In this document: positions 1-6,942 of the stretch, piece by piece | How the letters are laid out: each line of letters starts with the position of its first letter | Position numbering within the stretch: the first letter of the stretch is position 1 | Source of the DNA: Acidimicrobiaceae bacterium | Lineage (GTDB): Bacteria; Actinomycetota; Acidimicrobiia; Acidimicrobiales; RAAP-2 | Assembly (NCBI GenBank): GCA_030838245.1 | Contig: JAUTXB010000276.1 | Span: forward strand, 1-8,931 | Reading direction: 5' to 3' | DNA length: 8,931 bases | Notes under the pieces: generated by a model | The model's database searches: none | What the model was told of the DNA's origin: nothing | Seen by the model: only the letters and a program-made list of their open reading frames with translations | Translations under genes and position numbers: made by a program

Positions 1-85
1 GTGGCCCGGGTACGAGGATCGGGTGGGCCAGCCGATGGGGGTGGGCCACTCGCACCTGGCCGCCGAGCATCGTCACCCTCATCGA

Positions 86-101
86 TGACCAGCGCTGGTC
101 A
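86..101. repeat. Perfect 16-bp palindrome across the FUSC stop codon
   Basis: TGACCAGCGCTGGTCA is a perfect inverted repeat, and its right end contains the stop codon of the FUSC gene. As RNA it could form a six-pair stem with a GCGC loop. No T-tract follows on the minus strand, so it is not a canonical intrinsic terminator. It may act as a 3'-end stabilising hairpin or be a protein-binding palindrome. The 85 bases to its left, up to the window edge, hold no gene I can support. Confidence 0.45.
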
Positions 102-2456
102 GCGTCGTTGTGGGGTCAGCCTCGGGGGCGCTTGCTGGCCGGCGAGATCGTCGATGTCGCTTCGTAGGTTGTCCAGCCATGCGGCAATGTGTTCGAGGGC
201 ACCGCTCACCTCAGCGAAGTCTCGTACCGAGAGCGCGGCCGGGGTGAGCTCCCTCACCCCGGTGGCCAGCTCTGCTCGTCGTTGATCCTGCGCTGCGTCA
301 GTGGATCGCCGGATGGCCAGGATCGCCTCGTTCAATGAGTTGAGGGGGAACTCATGGGGCCGCACCATCTGGTGAGCGGCCAAGGACTGGGCCAGCTCGA
401 TCAGCATCTGGGCGCAGTGACGGCGAACGGCGTCCAGGTCACCCGGGGTCTGGGACCCGCCCATGACCCCTAGGTGTTCCTGGAGCGCACTCGTCTCCAG
501 GAACACCCATCGGCTGGTATCGGTGATCGACCACAAGACGCTGGTCTGTTCGACGTGATGCGGGCGGCCTCCGCCGAGGAGGCGTTGGAATCCGACCTGG
601 GCGTTGTCGACGGCCAGTCCCGCTTGTTGGTGGGCAGACGCGATAGCGACGCGCTGTTGAGCCGTCGGACCGTCGATGTACGCGGCCAGGACGACATCGA
701 GATGGCCACCGAGGGCGAGGACGGCGGAGGTCAGGGTATCGGGGAAGGATCGGCGTTCGGCCCGCGGCCACAGCAGATAGGCCACCGCGAGGGCGATGGC
801 CGCGCCAATGAGGGTGTTGACTACCCGATGCGCGGCGACCTCCCAATTATTCGGTGCTCCGGCCGAGACCAGCACGATGACCGTCGGGGTCAAGAAGACG
901 ATGGCCAACCCATAGTTCAGCGGCAACAGCGAGAACGCCAAGGCCGAGAACGCGAAGAGCAAGACGACCGAGGCCACCGATCCGTGAACGCCGCTCACCA
1001 CGGCGGCGGCGATGATGCCACCGGCTATCGTGCCCGCCACCCTCAGCAGGGTACGTTCGAAGGTGGCGGCAGTGAACGGGCGCAGCACCACCGCAACGGT
1101 GAGTGGAATCCAGTACCCCTTGGTGAGTTGGAAGGCGAGCGCTACGCTCACCCCGATCGCGGTGGCTGTGCCGTAGCGCATGGCATGCCGGAAGATGGCC
1201 GAGCTGGGAGTCAGGTTGGTTCGGGCGGTCTGCCACGTTGTCGCCAATCGTTCCCACCAGGACCGATGATGGTCTTCTCCGATCGTCGACTGTGCGACGT
1301 CCGGCCCCCCAGGCGGGTGTACCACGACGCCCTCGACTGTTTCGACTGTGGTGTGCACGACCGTGGCCATGGCCGACAGGGTGTCGATGACCGGACGGAG
1401 CGCGATCACCTCGTCGAAGGTATTGCTGGTTCGTTTGAACATGGCCCAGCCCAACGCCTCGGCCAAGGACCGGTCGAGCGGACTGAGATCGATCGGCACC
1501 CCCTCGGTCGGGCTGGGGTGTTGTTTGATGGTCGATGACAATCCTTCGATCGCAGTGGCCAGCGCGGCAATAGCCCGATCGACGTGAGCTCGATCGACAC
1601 CCGTCGACGCTGCCCCGGTGACCAACGCGGGAAGGCCTTCCGCCTCGCTCACCAGTCGCCCGGCTGCGACGACCAGGGCCAGGAGCCTGGTGCTGGTAGG
1701 GCTGGCGCCGTGTCGACCGGCCCGGGTGAGGGTGACGACCGAGCGGGCCGCTTCGATCTGGGTGCGGGCTTCGCCTGCCGCCATGGTCACGGCGGCAGGA
1801 TCCTCGCCCGGGCCGCTGGTGAGCGACCGGACGAGACCGGCGACGGCACGATAGGAAGCAGCCACCGATGCTGAGGCGGCCGCGTAGGGCCGGACCGGCC
1901 AGAGCACCAGAGTGACAACGGTGGCGCAGACGCCACCCGCCGCTACCAGCCACATCCGCTCGAGGGCCACTGATCCATCGCCGGGCAGCCCGATGCCGAT
2001 GATGAGCAGGATGGTGACGACGAAGCCCACGTTGGAGGCCACGTTGCCGAACAGGTTGGCGAACGCGCCGCCACTGGCGACTACGAACGTCACGGCGATG
2101 GCCAGACCGATGGACCGGCTGGTGATGGTACCTAGTCCGATGGCCAGCGCGTTCAGGACGGTGGCCGCCGACAGGGCGTGCCACCGGGAGACCCTCGCCC
2201 CCCCGACGTCGGCCATGCTGGCATTGAGCGTGCCCAGGGAGAAGAGCGTGGCCGGACCGACCTCGTCGATGGCAATGCCGACGGCCAGAGGCACGGTGAT
2301 GAGAAGGGCCATCCGCAGCCCGAGCCCGTAGGCCGCCCGACCGGGGGCAAGCTGGACGAGCGACCGCAGCGGATGGGGGCGAGACGATTCGAAGGGAACC
2401 GGTTGCGTCGTTCCCGCCGCGTCGACGGGACGAGGTCCGAGCGGGTCGCGACTCAC
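99..2456 (-). CDS. FUSC-family integral membrane protein (YccS/aromatic-acid-exporter-like)
   Basis: Predicted inner-membrane protein of 785 residues with the two-block layout of the fusaric-acid-resistance (FUSC) superfamily. The first membrane block (about residues 45-190) holds roughly six hydrophobic segments and ends in VTLVLWPVRPY. A long soluble, helix-rich stretch follows (about 195-420). The second block (about 427-565) carries RYGTATAIGVSVAL, KGYWIPLTVAVVLRP and the FUSC-like HRVVNTLIGAAIALAVAYLL. A soluble C-terminal domain of about 220 residues ends the protein. Family members are proposed to export aromatic acids or other small toxic molecules, but the substrate here cannot be read from sequence. 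The start is GTG at 2456. No Shine-Dalgarno is visible, and GATGCT lies six bases upstream, so a leaderless start is possible. The gene is divergent from the MFS gene and 62 bp away from it. The membrane family is secure; the transport role is inferred from the family. Confidence 0.88.
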   Translation of the reverse strand: MSRDPLGPRPVDAAGTTQPVPFESSRPHPLRSLVQLAPGRAAYGLGLRMALLITVPLAVGIAIDEVGPATLFSLGTLNASMADVGGARVSRWHALSAATVLNALAIGLGTITSRSIGLAIAVTFVVASGGAFANLFGNVASNVGFVVTILLIIGIGLPGDGSVALERMWLVAAGGVCATVVTLVLWPVRPYAAASASVAASYRAVAGLVRSLTSGPGEDPAAVTMAAGEARTQIEAARSVVTLTRAGRHGASPTSTRLLALVVAAGRLVSEAEGLPALVTGAASTGVDRAHVDRAIAALATAIEGLSSTIKQHPSPTEGVPIDLSPLDRSLAEALGWAMFKRTSNTFDEVIALRPVIDTLSAMATVVHTTVETVEGVVVHPPGGPDVAQSTIGEDHHRSWWERLATTWQTARTNLTPSSAIFRHAMRYGTATAIGVSVALAFQLTKGYWIPLTVAVVLRPFTAATFERTLLRVAGTIAGGIIAAAVVSGVHGSVASVVLLFAFSALAFSLLPLNYGLAIVFLTPTVIVLVSAGAPNNWEVAAHRVVNTLIGAAIALAVAYLLWPRAERRSFPDTLTSAVLALGGHLDVVLAAYIDGPTAQQRVAIASAHQQAGLAVDNAQVGFQRLLGGGRPHHVEQTSVLWSITDTSRWVFLETSALQEHLGVMGGSQTPGDLDAVRRHCAQMLIELAQSLAAHQMVRPHEFPLNSLNEAILAIRRSTDAAQDQRRAELATGVRELTPAALSVRDFAEVSGALEHIAAWLDNLRSDIDDLAGQQAPPRLTPQRR

Positions 2457-2506
2457 CTGCGAAGCATCGCGCGTTGGGCCATGAGGCCTCGATCTGGTCT
2501 ACCTGC

Positions 2507-2518
2507 CATACTGCCGCC
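2507..2518 (+). promoter_or_regulatory. Candidate -10 element for a leaderless MFS transcript
   Basis: CATACT (2507-2512) matches TATAAT at four of six positions. It is followed by six bases and then the GTG at 2519. This is the spacing expected when transcription starts at the first base of the start codon, as is common in actinobacteria. No convincing -35 hexamer or Shine-Dalgarno is present. The 2457-2518 interval must also contain the promoter of the divergent FUSC gene. Confidence 0.4.
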
Positions 2519-3796
2519 GTGGCCTCAGAACGGTTCCACACGTCGTCGGCCCAACGTATTGCCCCGATCGACGAGAGGCGTAATGCGGACCGGTTGGTGC
2601 GAGCTCTGGCCCTGGTCACCGGGTTGCAATGGCTCGGAGCCAGCGCCATCCTTCCGCTGCTGCCGGAGTACCTCCGTCACCGGGGCGGGTCGGATGCACT
2701 GGTGGGTGCGGTGATGGCTGCTTTCTTCGCCGCCGGCGTGCTGTTCCAGTACCCGGCGGGACGCCTGGCCGACCACATCGGCCGCCGGCCCGTCTTGCTC
2801 ATGGGGCTCTTGTGTTACGCCGTGGCCAGCGCGGCCTTCCTGATCCCGGTCAGCCCGGTGGCCGACGTCGGCCTGCGTGCCCTCCAGGGGGCCGGAGCAG
2901 GGGCGGCCGAGGTGGCCTCGCTGGCCATGGTGTCCGGTGCGGTGTCTCTTGAGCGACGAGGCCGCGCCTTCGGGTCGATCTATGCCGGGCAACTGGCCGG
3001 CATGGCCATCGGCCCGTTGGTGGGAAGCCTCTTCGGCGTCGGGGCCATGGGGGCAATCTTCGTCGCCTCGGGAGCGGCGTCCCTACTGGCCTGCCTGCCC
3101 GTCCTGGTGGGATCGGAGTTCGCCGCCCAGCGAGTCTCGGCAGAGGCCAGGGACCTGAGCCCGAGGTCTCGCGGTCTTCCGCGTCTCAACCGGTCACTGC
3201 TCGGCTCGCTCGTGGCCGCCGCGGCCATCGGCCTCACCTTCGGCGTGTACGAGGCCTGTTGGACATTGCTGCTCGATGCCCGTGGGGCAGCCAATTGGCA
3301 GATCGGGTTGAGTTGGACGCTGTTTGCCATTCCCTTTGTGGCCATGGCCCGCCCTGGTGGTTGGCTGGCCGACCACTTCGACCGGCGGTGGCTGGTGGTG
3401 ATCTCCGTTTCCTCGTCGGTGGCCTTTTGCGCCGCCTATCCCTTCATCCACAGCATCGTCTTGTTGGTCGTGCTCGGCGGTGTCGAGGCGCTGGGCGTTG
3501 CCGTCGCCCTTCCCGCCGCCCAATCGCTTCTGACCCAAGGCTCGGATGTCTCCGAGGTGGGGAGGGTGCAAGGTCTGTTCTCCACCAGCGAGACGGCGTC
3601 GATCGCTGTCGCCGCCGGCGTGGGTGGGTCCTTGTTCGCGGTGGCCGTCTGGGCCCCTTTCATCGCTGCGGCCGGTGCCGCCTCCTTGTTGGTCGCGCTG
3701 CTCCCGTTGATATGGGCACCGGTGGCCGGCCGAGTGCGCGACCACGGGCCGACGGCAGGTGTCACCGAGCCGACGTTGCCAGTGGTCGTGAAGTAG
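2519..3796 (+). CDS. Major facilitator superfamily transporter (DHA1-like drug efflux)
   Basis: A 425-residue membrane transporter with the usual length and twelve-helix pattern of DHA1-type MFS exporters. MFS motif A (GRLADHIGRRPVLL) lies at about residues 81-94, in the loop between helices 2 and 3. A degenerate copy, GGWLADHFDRRWLVV, lies at about 280-294 in the second half, as expected from the internal duplication of the fold. The helix-4/5 region has RALQGAGAGAAEVASL and a glycine-rich IGPLVGSLFG stretch. Such proteins use the proton gradient to export drugs or metabolites; the substrate is unknown. I chose GTG 2519 because a -10-like CATACT sits six bases upstream and the extra residues gained from the TTG at 2474 (WSTCHTAA) look non-coding. 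TTG 2474 would add 15 residues. The gene stops at TAG 3796 and is a single-gene unit, divergent from the FUSC gene. Confidence 0.9.
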   Translation: MASERFHTSSAQRIAPIDERRNADRLVRALALVTGLQWLGASAILPLLPEYLRHRGGSDALVGAVMAAFFAAGVLFQYPAGRLADHIGRRPVLLMGLLCYAVASAAFLIPVSPVADVGLRALQGAGAGAAEVASLAMVSGAVSLERRGRAFGSIYAGQLAGMAIGPLVGSLFGVGAMGAIFVASGAASLLACLPVLVGSEFAAQRVSAEARDLSPRSRGLPRLNRSLLGSLVAAAAIGLTFGVYEACWTLLLDARGAANWQIGLSWTLFAIPFVAMARPGGWLADHFDRRWLVVISVSSSVAFCAAYPFIHSIVLLVVLGGVEALGVAVALPAAQSLLTQGSDVSEVGRVQGLFSTSETASIAVAAGVGGSLFAVAVWAPFIAAAGAASLLVALLPLIWAPVAGRVRDHGPTAGVTEPTLPVVVK

Positions 3797-3812
3797 CGGC
3801 CAGGTGTTCGGT

Positions 3813-3832
3813 ATGGGCACGGAATTGCCCAT
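3813..3832. repeat. Perfect hairpin downstream of the MFS gene
   Basis: ATGGGCA (3813-3819) and TGCCCAT (3826-3832) form a seven-pair perfect stem with a six-base loop, starting 17 bases after the MFS stop codon. No T-run follows, so it is at best a weak or factor-assisted terminator. It may simply protect the 3' end of the MFS mRNA. Confidence 0.35.
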
Positions 3833-3973
3833 TGTCGACCTCATCGCACTGTCCCGTCCTGTCCGGGCTAGGGTGTTGACAGCGGCTCGAATCACGCCGG
3901 GCCTTGCTGCACTGGTATCCACGATGGACTCCTGCTGCTCGATATGCGTGGAGTTCACGAGGTAAATTTCAAA
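3833..3973 (+). promoter_or_regulatory. Promoter and leader region of the cold-shock gene
   Basis: This non-coding stretch before the cold-shock gene should hold its promoter and 5' leader. TAGGGT at 3869-3874 fits the actinobacterial TANNNT -10 pattern and would give a leader of about 90 bases. A perfect TTGACA occurs at 3876-3881, but no -10 sequence lies 16-18 bases downstream of it. The last 20 bases before the ATG are AT-rich compared with their surroundings, which would keep the start codon unstructured. Long leaders are typical of cspA-family mRNAs; whether this one responds to temperature cannot be seen. Confidence 0.35.
3959..3962 (+). promoter_or_regulatory. Ribosome binding site of the cold-shock gene
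   Basis: GAGG at 3959-3962 lies 11 bases before the ATG at 3974, inside an AT-rich spacer (TAAATTTCAAA). It favours the ATG at 3974 over the ATG 30 bases upstream at 3944, which would add ten residues not found in typical family members. Confidence 0.6.
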
Positions 3974-4177
3974 ATGGCACAAGGTACGGTTAAGTGGTTC
4001 AACGCGGAAAAGGGCTTCGGTTTCATCTCGCCTGACGGCGGCGGCGAGGATCTCTTCGTCCATCAGTCCGAGATCCAGATGGAAGGCTTCCGCGATCTTC
4101 CCGAAGGTCAGCGAGTGGAGTTTGAAGCCACCCAAGGCCAAAAGGGCATGCAGGCCAGCCGCGTTCGCAAGGTCTGA
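3974..4177 (+). CDS. cspA-like: CspA-family cold-shock protein
   Basis: A 67-residue single-domain cold-shock protein, the normal length for the family. It starts [18 protein letters not shown]. The RNA-binding motifs are intact: RNP1 in KGFGFI (about residues 13-18) and RNP2 in DLFVHQS (about 30-36), with the aromatic residues that stack on bases. These small five-stranded beta barrels bind single-stranded RNA and DNA in the cytoplasm and act as RNA chaperones. Not all copies are cold-induced, and many actinobacterial ones are constitutive. The gene is monocistronic, has a good ribosome site, and is followed by a strong hairpin. The [18 protein letters not shown] opening is very common in Actinomycetota. 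Identification is essentially certain; the exact paralogue (cspA, cspB and so on) cannot be assigned. Confidence 0.97.
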   Translation: MAQGTVKWFNAEKGFGFISPDGGGEDLFVHQSEIQMEGFRDLPEGQRVEFEATQGQKGMQASRVRKV

Positions 4178-4202
4178 ATTCGCCAGTCTGAGTTTATAGT
4201 TC

Positions 4203-4249
4203 TGCATCCATCACCGGTCGGGGAACCCCGGCCGGTGATGGTGCAATTT
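4203..4249. terminator. Long hairpin, probable bidirectional terminator between convergent genes
   Basis: Bases 4209-4223 pair with 4226-4240 over 15 consecutive positions, including one G-T wobble, around an AA loop. TGCA at 4203-4206 and 4242-4245 can extend the stem past a small internal bulge. A short T-run (ATTT, 4246-4249) follows on the plus strand. The element sits between the convergent cold-shock gene (stop at 4177) and the minus-strand operon (stop at 4264), so it can end transcription from both sides. Confidence 0.75.
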
Positions 4250-4251
4250 CG

Positions 4252-4270
4252 GGCCTGAATGAGTCAGGCC
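4252..4270. terminator. Second hairpin overlapping the stop codon of the ATP-grasp gene
   Basis: GGCCTGA (4252-4258) and TCAGGCC (4264-4270) form a seven-pair perfect stem with a five-base loop. The right arm contains the stop codon of the ATP-grasp gene, so this is the first structure met by RNA polymerase leaving the operon. It stacks directly before the larger hairpin at 4203-4249. No strong T-run follows on the minus strand. Confidence 0.45.
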
Positions 4271-5253
4271 GACGTCGAGTCGTCCGGCCCCTCCAGGATC
4301 TCCTCAAAGTAGCGGTACATCCTGACCCCGATCCGGTAGCCCAGTCGTTCGGGCTGCAGGGCGAAGCCGAGCATGCCCCGCAGGTACTGCTCGACGAGAT
4401 CCGCCCCGGCGCCGAGTGACAGAGGCAGGCCGCCGGAGAAGCGCGGGTTCACTTCGGTGAAGGCGAACGCACCGGTCTCCGAGACGAAGCCCTGGATGTT
4501 GGCGGGACCGGTGAGCCCGAGAGCGTCCATGAGCGAGCCGGCCCCTTTGATCAGCGCGTCGTGGCCGAACGTCTCCCCGCGAACCGAGATCCCCGCTTTG
4601 GTCTCGTTCCGCCACCGCGGGACGGCGGCCACCAGCGCGCCGCTGTGGTCGGCCAGCACATCCATCGTGAATTCCAGACCGGTCAGGCGGTGTTGCACCA
4701 TGGCGTCGGGGACCTCGGCGACGAGGCGGGCGATGTCGGTCGGATCGTCGGTCAAGTGGATGTCGCGTGATCCCCGTCCGTGTCTGGGCTTCACCACCCA
4801 GGGCCCGGGGACGCCGTCGGCGGTACCCAGCCCGGTGGGGGGCACGGGCAGCCCGACGGCCACGACGGCTTGGTGAAAGCGCCACTTGTCGGTACACGAC
4901 TCGACGGCATCGGGGCGGGGGAACCAGTGGGCGATCCCTGCCGCATCCAGACCGGGCGAGATCTCGGCCAAGGCCACCAGTTCTTCGGCCACCGAGGGGA
5001 TCACAGCGGTCACCGCGTGCTCCCGTCCTAGTGCGCATAGTGCCGGCCCGAACCCGGGGTCGTCGGCCCGGGGAAGCGTGGCACCGACATCGGCCAGCCG
5101 GATCCCCACTGCTTCGGGGGAGGCGTCGACGCCCACGGTGCGGTGCCCCGCCTTGCCCAGGGCCTGGATGACCGATACTCCGGCCGGGCCGCCGGCACCG
5201 GTGACCATGACCACTTGTGGGGGAAGGGAGGCCGACGGCACAGGGCCGGTCAC
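4264..5253 (-). CDS. ATP-grasp domain protein (carbamoyl-phosphate-synthase-like / PylC-like)
   Basis: A 329-residue ATP-grasp enzyme. The N-terminal Rossmann-like domain has VMVTGAGGPAGVSVIQALG (about residues 15-33). An ATP-binding lysine sits in VVKPRHGRGS (K155), GLEFTMDV lies at about 192-199, and the catalytic magnesium-binding motif FTEVNPRFSGG lies at about 265-275 (E267, N269). ATP-grasp enzymes activate a carboxylate as acyl phosphate and join it to an amine or other nucleophile. The acceptor and donor here are unknown. The GTG start at 5253 overlaps the stop of the upstream 39-residue gene as GTGA, implying translational coupling. A later ATG at residue 16 would remove only a poorly conserved lead. 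This is the last gene of the operon. The context, next to a glycosyltransferase and a de-N-acetylase, suggests amide formation on a sugar or lipid amine, but that is inference. Confidence 0.88.
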   Translation of the reverse strand: MTGPVPSASLPPQVVMVTGAGGPAGVSVIQALGKAGHRTVGVDASPEAVGIRLADVGATLPRADDPGFGPALCALGREHAVTAVIPSVAEELVALAEISPGLDAAGIAHWFPRPDAVESCTDKWRFHQAVVAVGLPVPPTGLGTADGVPGPWVVKPRHGRGSRDIHLTDDPTDIARLVAEVPDAMVQHRLTGLEFTMDVLADHSGALVAAVPRWRNETKAGISVRGETFGHDALIKGAGSLMDALGLTGPANIQGFVSETGAFAFTEVNPRFSGGLPLSLGAGADLVEQYLRGMLGFALQPERLGYRIGVRMYRYFEEILEGPDDSTSA

Positions 5254-5369
5254 ATCGAGCCCAGGACGTGGCGGATGAGAATGACCACGCCGGCCGCGGC
5301 AAAGGCCAGGATGCCACTGAACAGGAAGCGTCGCTCCACCCGGTGATCGGATCGGATCTCGGTGGCCAT
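5250..5369 (-). CDS. Small single-pass membrane protein, 39 residues
   Basis: This short frame encodes a basic, charged N-terminus (EIRSDHRVERR) followed by one hydrophobic segment, FLFSGILAFAAAGVVILI (about residues 15-32), and a short RHVLGSM tail. It starts 22 bases after the glycosyltransferase stop, behind an almost consensus Shine-Dalgarno (AAAGAGGTG) directly abutting the ATG. Its TGA overlaps the GTG of the ATP-grasp gene. Position, ribosome site and overlap all argue that it is translated. I recognise no family. The charge pattern suggests N-terminus inside and one helix across the membrane. A role as a small subunit of the neighbouring glycosyltransferase is possible (polysaccharide synthases such as PgaC need the membrane partner PgaD, which is larger), but this is inference. 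GTG 5372 is an alternative start one codon earlier. Confidence 0.65.
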   Translation of the reverse strand: MATEIRSDHRVERRFLFSGILAFAAAGVVILIRHVLGSM

Positions 5370-5378
5370 CACCTCTTT
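5370..5378 (-). promoter_or_regulatory. Strong Shine-Dalgarno for the 39-residue gene
   Basis: Read on the minus strand, AAAGAGGTG immediately precedes ATG 5369. It is close to the full anti-16S complement and is the best ribosome site in the operon, although the AGAGG core is only two bases from the ATG. It is the main evidence that the small frame between the glycosyltransferase and the ATP-grasp gene is real. Confidence 0.55.
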
Positions 5379-5391
5379 GCTGGTTTGGGAA

Positions 5392-6903
5392 TCATTCTGA
5401 TTGTGCTGCGGCCATGACGCCATCGCTGGCACCCCCCATCTTTCCGGTCTTCTTGGTAACTTCCCAGCGGATCTCGCTGCCGCGCAATTCCTTGATGTAG
5501 GCGGTGAATCCGATGGCACACAACAGCGGCCCGTAGCCGCCCAGGTAGACGAGGGCCAGGGCCAGCCGGCGGAGACCCAACCGACGTTCGATCCCTCGGG
5601 CCATGACGGCCACGACCATGCAGGCCGCGCTCCAGATGCTGGCGAACAGCACCTCTTGGTGCTGGGCCATGGGAGTCAGGGTCCAATGGAATGGGTGCAA
5701 CAGGTCGTTGATGAGGGCGATGCTCACCCCGGGCAGGATGGTGTAGACGATGATCCCCACAGACACCAGCCCGGGGAACACCACGGCCTGGAGCCACGCG
5801 TGCCGGGCTGTGGTGCGATCGGCCAGGAGGCCGAAGACGGTGATGGCCACCCAGCTCAGCGCGTTGGAGATCCAAAAGACCCGGAGTAGCGCTCCCGCCT
5901 CGCCGTAGTGGATGAAGTACAGGATGCTCAACGCCACCGCGTTGAGGACCATGAGGATCGGCTGCAAGGTAACGGCGAACCAGACGATGCCGAAGGTGGG
6001 CCGGCCCAGCGGGGTATGGGGGCGGAACCACACCGACCGGTACTTCAAGACGATCTGCAGGTTCCCCCGCGCCCATCGCAACCGTTGCTTCCACAGCCCA
6101 TCGATGTCCCCGGGCTCCTCGGCCAAGGCGATGGCACGACCCTCGAAGATCACCTTGCGCCCGTTCAGCTGCGTCTGGAACGTGCTCACCGTGTCCTCGG
6201 CCTGGGTACTGTCGTCGATGCGACCCCCCAACTCTTCGATGTTGGTCCGCGTGTGCAGCTGGGCGCCCCCGGGAAGGCAGGCGGCCACGCCGATGAGATT
6301 GCTCGATCGGCGAGCCAGGGCCTGGGCCATGACGTACTCGAAACCGATGAACCGGGTCATGGAATTGCCGGGACGGCTCCCTTCTCGGATGTAGGCACCG
6401 ACTGCGCCGACCTGGGGATCGGCGAAGTGCCGGGTCATCCGGCGCAGCGAGGTCGGGGTGAACAGGACGTCGGAGTCCATGATGAGCACGGCCTGGGCCC
6501 AGTCGTCGGCCAGGATGACCTCGAGCCCGTGGTTGAGCACGGCCGCCTTTCCCTCGCCGCCTTTGTTGCGGCGGAGATAGAAGATGCGGTTGGGTTGGGC
6601 GGCCGCAGCCGCCTGGACCAGCGCCGGCGTACCATCGGTGCTGGCATCGTCGACCACGTAGATGCGCACGGCATCGGTTGGGTAGTCGAGGCCCAAGAGG
6701 GTATCGAGCGTGGTATCGAGGACTGCCTCTTCATTGTGGGCGGGAATGATGATGGCGGTTCGCGGCTGGGTCGGCGCAGCTTGCTTGTTGTGGTCGCGAT
6801 AGCGGTGGAACATGGCGAGAGAAACGAATCCCGCACTGACCAGCGACACGGTGGCGGCGGCGATGACGAACAAGGACAGGAAGATGCGGATGAAGACTTC
6901 CAT
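5392..6903 (-). CDS. Processive family-2 glycosyltransferase (PgaC/IcaA/HasA-like)
   Basis: A 503-residue integral membrane glycosyltransferase. An N-terminal helix (about residues 5-32) is followed by a GT-A domain: PAHNEE (54-59) and VVDDASTDGT (83-92) bind the nucleotide sugar, DSD at 143-145 is the metal-binding DxD, TQAED (233-237) carries the catalytic aspartate, and QRLRW (273-277) is the Q(Q/R)xRW motif of processive synthases. Several C-terminal helices (about 303-470) would form the translocation channel, and the protein ends in the WEVTKKTGK-type tail often seen in PgaC-like enzymes. Such proteins build beta-linked polymers such as poly-N-acetylglucosamine, hyaluronan or cellulose from UDP-sugars and pass them across the membrane. 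The sugar cannot be read from sequence, but the de-N-acetylase in the same operon favours an N-acetylhexosamine. It starts at ATG 6903, 39 bases after the PHP gene, with GGTGG seven bases before the ATG. Confidence 0.92.
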   Translation of the reverse strand: MEVFIRIFLSLFVIAAATVSLVSAGFVSLAMFHRYRDHNKQAAPTQPRTAIIIPAHNEEAVLDTTLDTLLGLDYPTDAVRIYVVDDASTDGTPALVQAAAAAQPNRIFYLRRNKGGEGKAAVLNHGLEVILADDWAQAVLIMDSDVLFTPTSLRRMTRHFADPQVGAVGAYIREGSRPGNSMTRFIGFEYVMAQALARRSSNLIGVAACLPGGAQLHTRTNIEELGGRIDDSTQAEDTVSTFQTQLNGRKVIFEGRAIALAEEPGDIDGLWKQRLRWARGNLQIVLKYRSVWFRPHTPLGRPTFGIVWFAVTLQPILMVLNAVALSILYFIHYGEAGALLRVFWISNALSWVAITVFGLLADRTTARHAWLQAVVFPGLVSVGIIVYTILPGVSIALINDLLHPFHWTLTPMAQHQEVLFASIWSAACMVVAVMARGIERRLGLRRLALALVYLGGYGPLLCAIGFTAYIKELRGSEIRWEVTKKTGKMGGASDGVMAAAQSE

Positions 6904-6942
6904 GGTCAGGCCACCGTCACGGTCGGCGTGGTGGGCTCCCGC

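Noticed and set aside
21..48. Direct repeat GGGTGGGCCA at 21-30 and 39-48, with GTGGCCC/GGGCCAC inverted copies at 1-7 and 43-49
   Set aside because: The copies are short, in G-rich sequence and only two in number. They may belong to a gene or promoter cut off by the window edge and cannot be interpreted alone.
1..285. Plus-strand frame at the left edge
   Set aside because: It overlaps the C-terminal coding part of the FUSC gene antisense and its product is serine/alanine/arginine-rich without a motif.
847..2649. A 600-codon frame on the minus strand inside the FUSC gene
   Set aside because: It shares the strand but not the frame of FUSC. The product is arginine-, histidine- and glycine-rich with no membrane segments, typical of an out-of-frame reading of a GC-rich gene.
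3876..3881. Perfect TTGACA as -35 box of the cold-shock gene
   Set aside because: No -10-like hexamer lies 16-18 bases downstream; the sequence there is GC-rich. TAGGGT just before it is a better -10 candidate.
3194..4207. A 337-codon minus-strand frame opposite the MFS end and the cold-shock gene
   Set aside because: It covers the intergenic region and two confident plus-strand genes, has no recognisable motif, and would read through the convergent hairpin region.
6904..6942. Partial CCACC/GGTGG symmetry in the 39-base gap between the PHP and glycosyltransferase genes
   Set aside because: The arms are short and imperfect and no promoter or terminator signal accompanies them. The gap is too small to suggest an independent regulatory unit.
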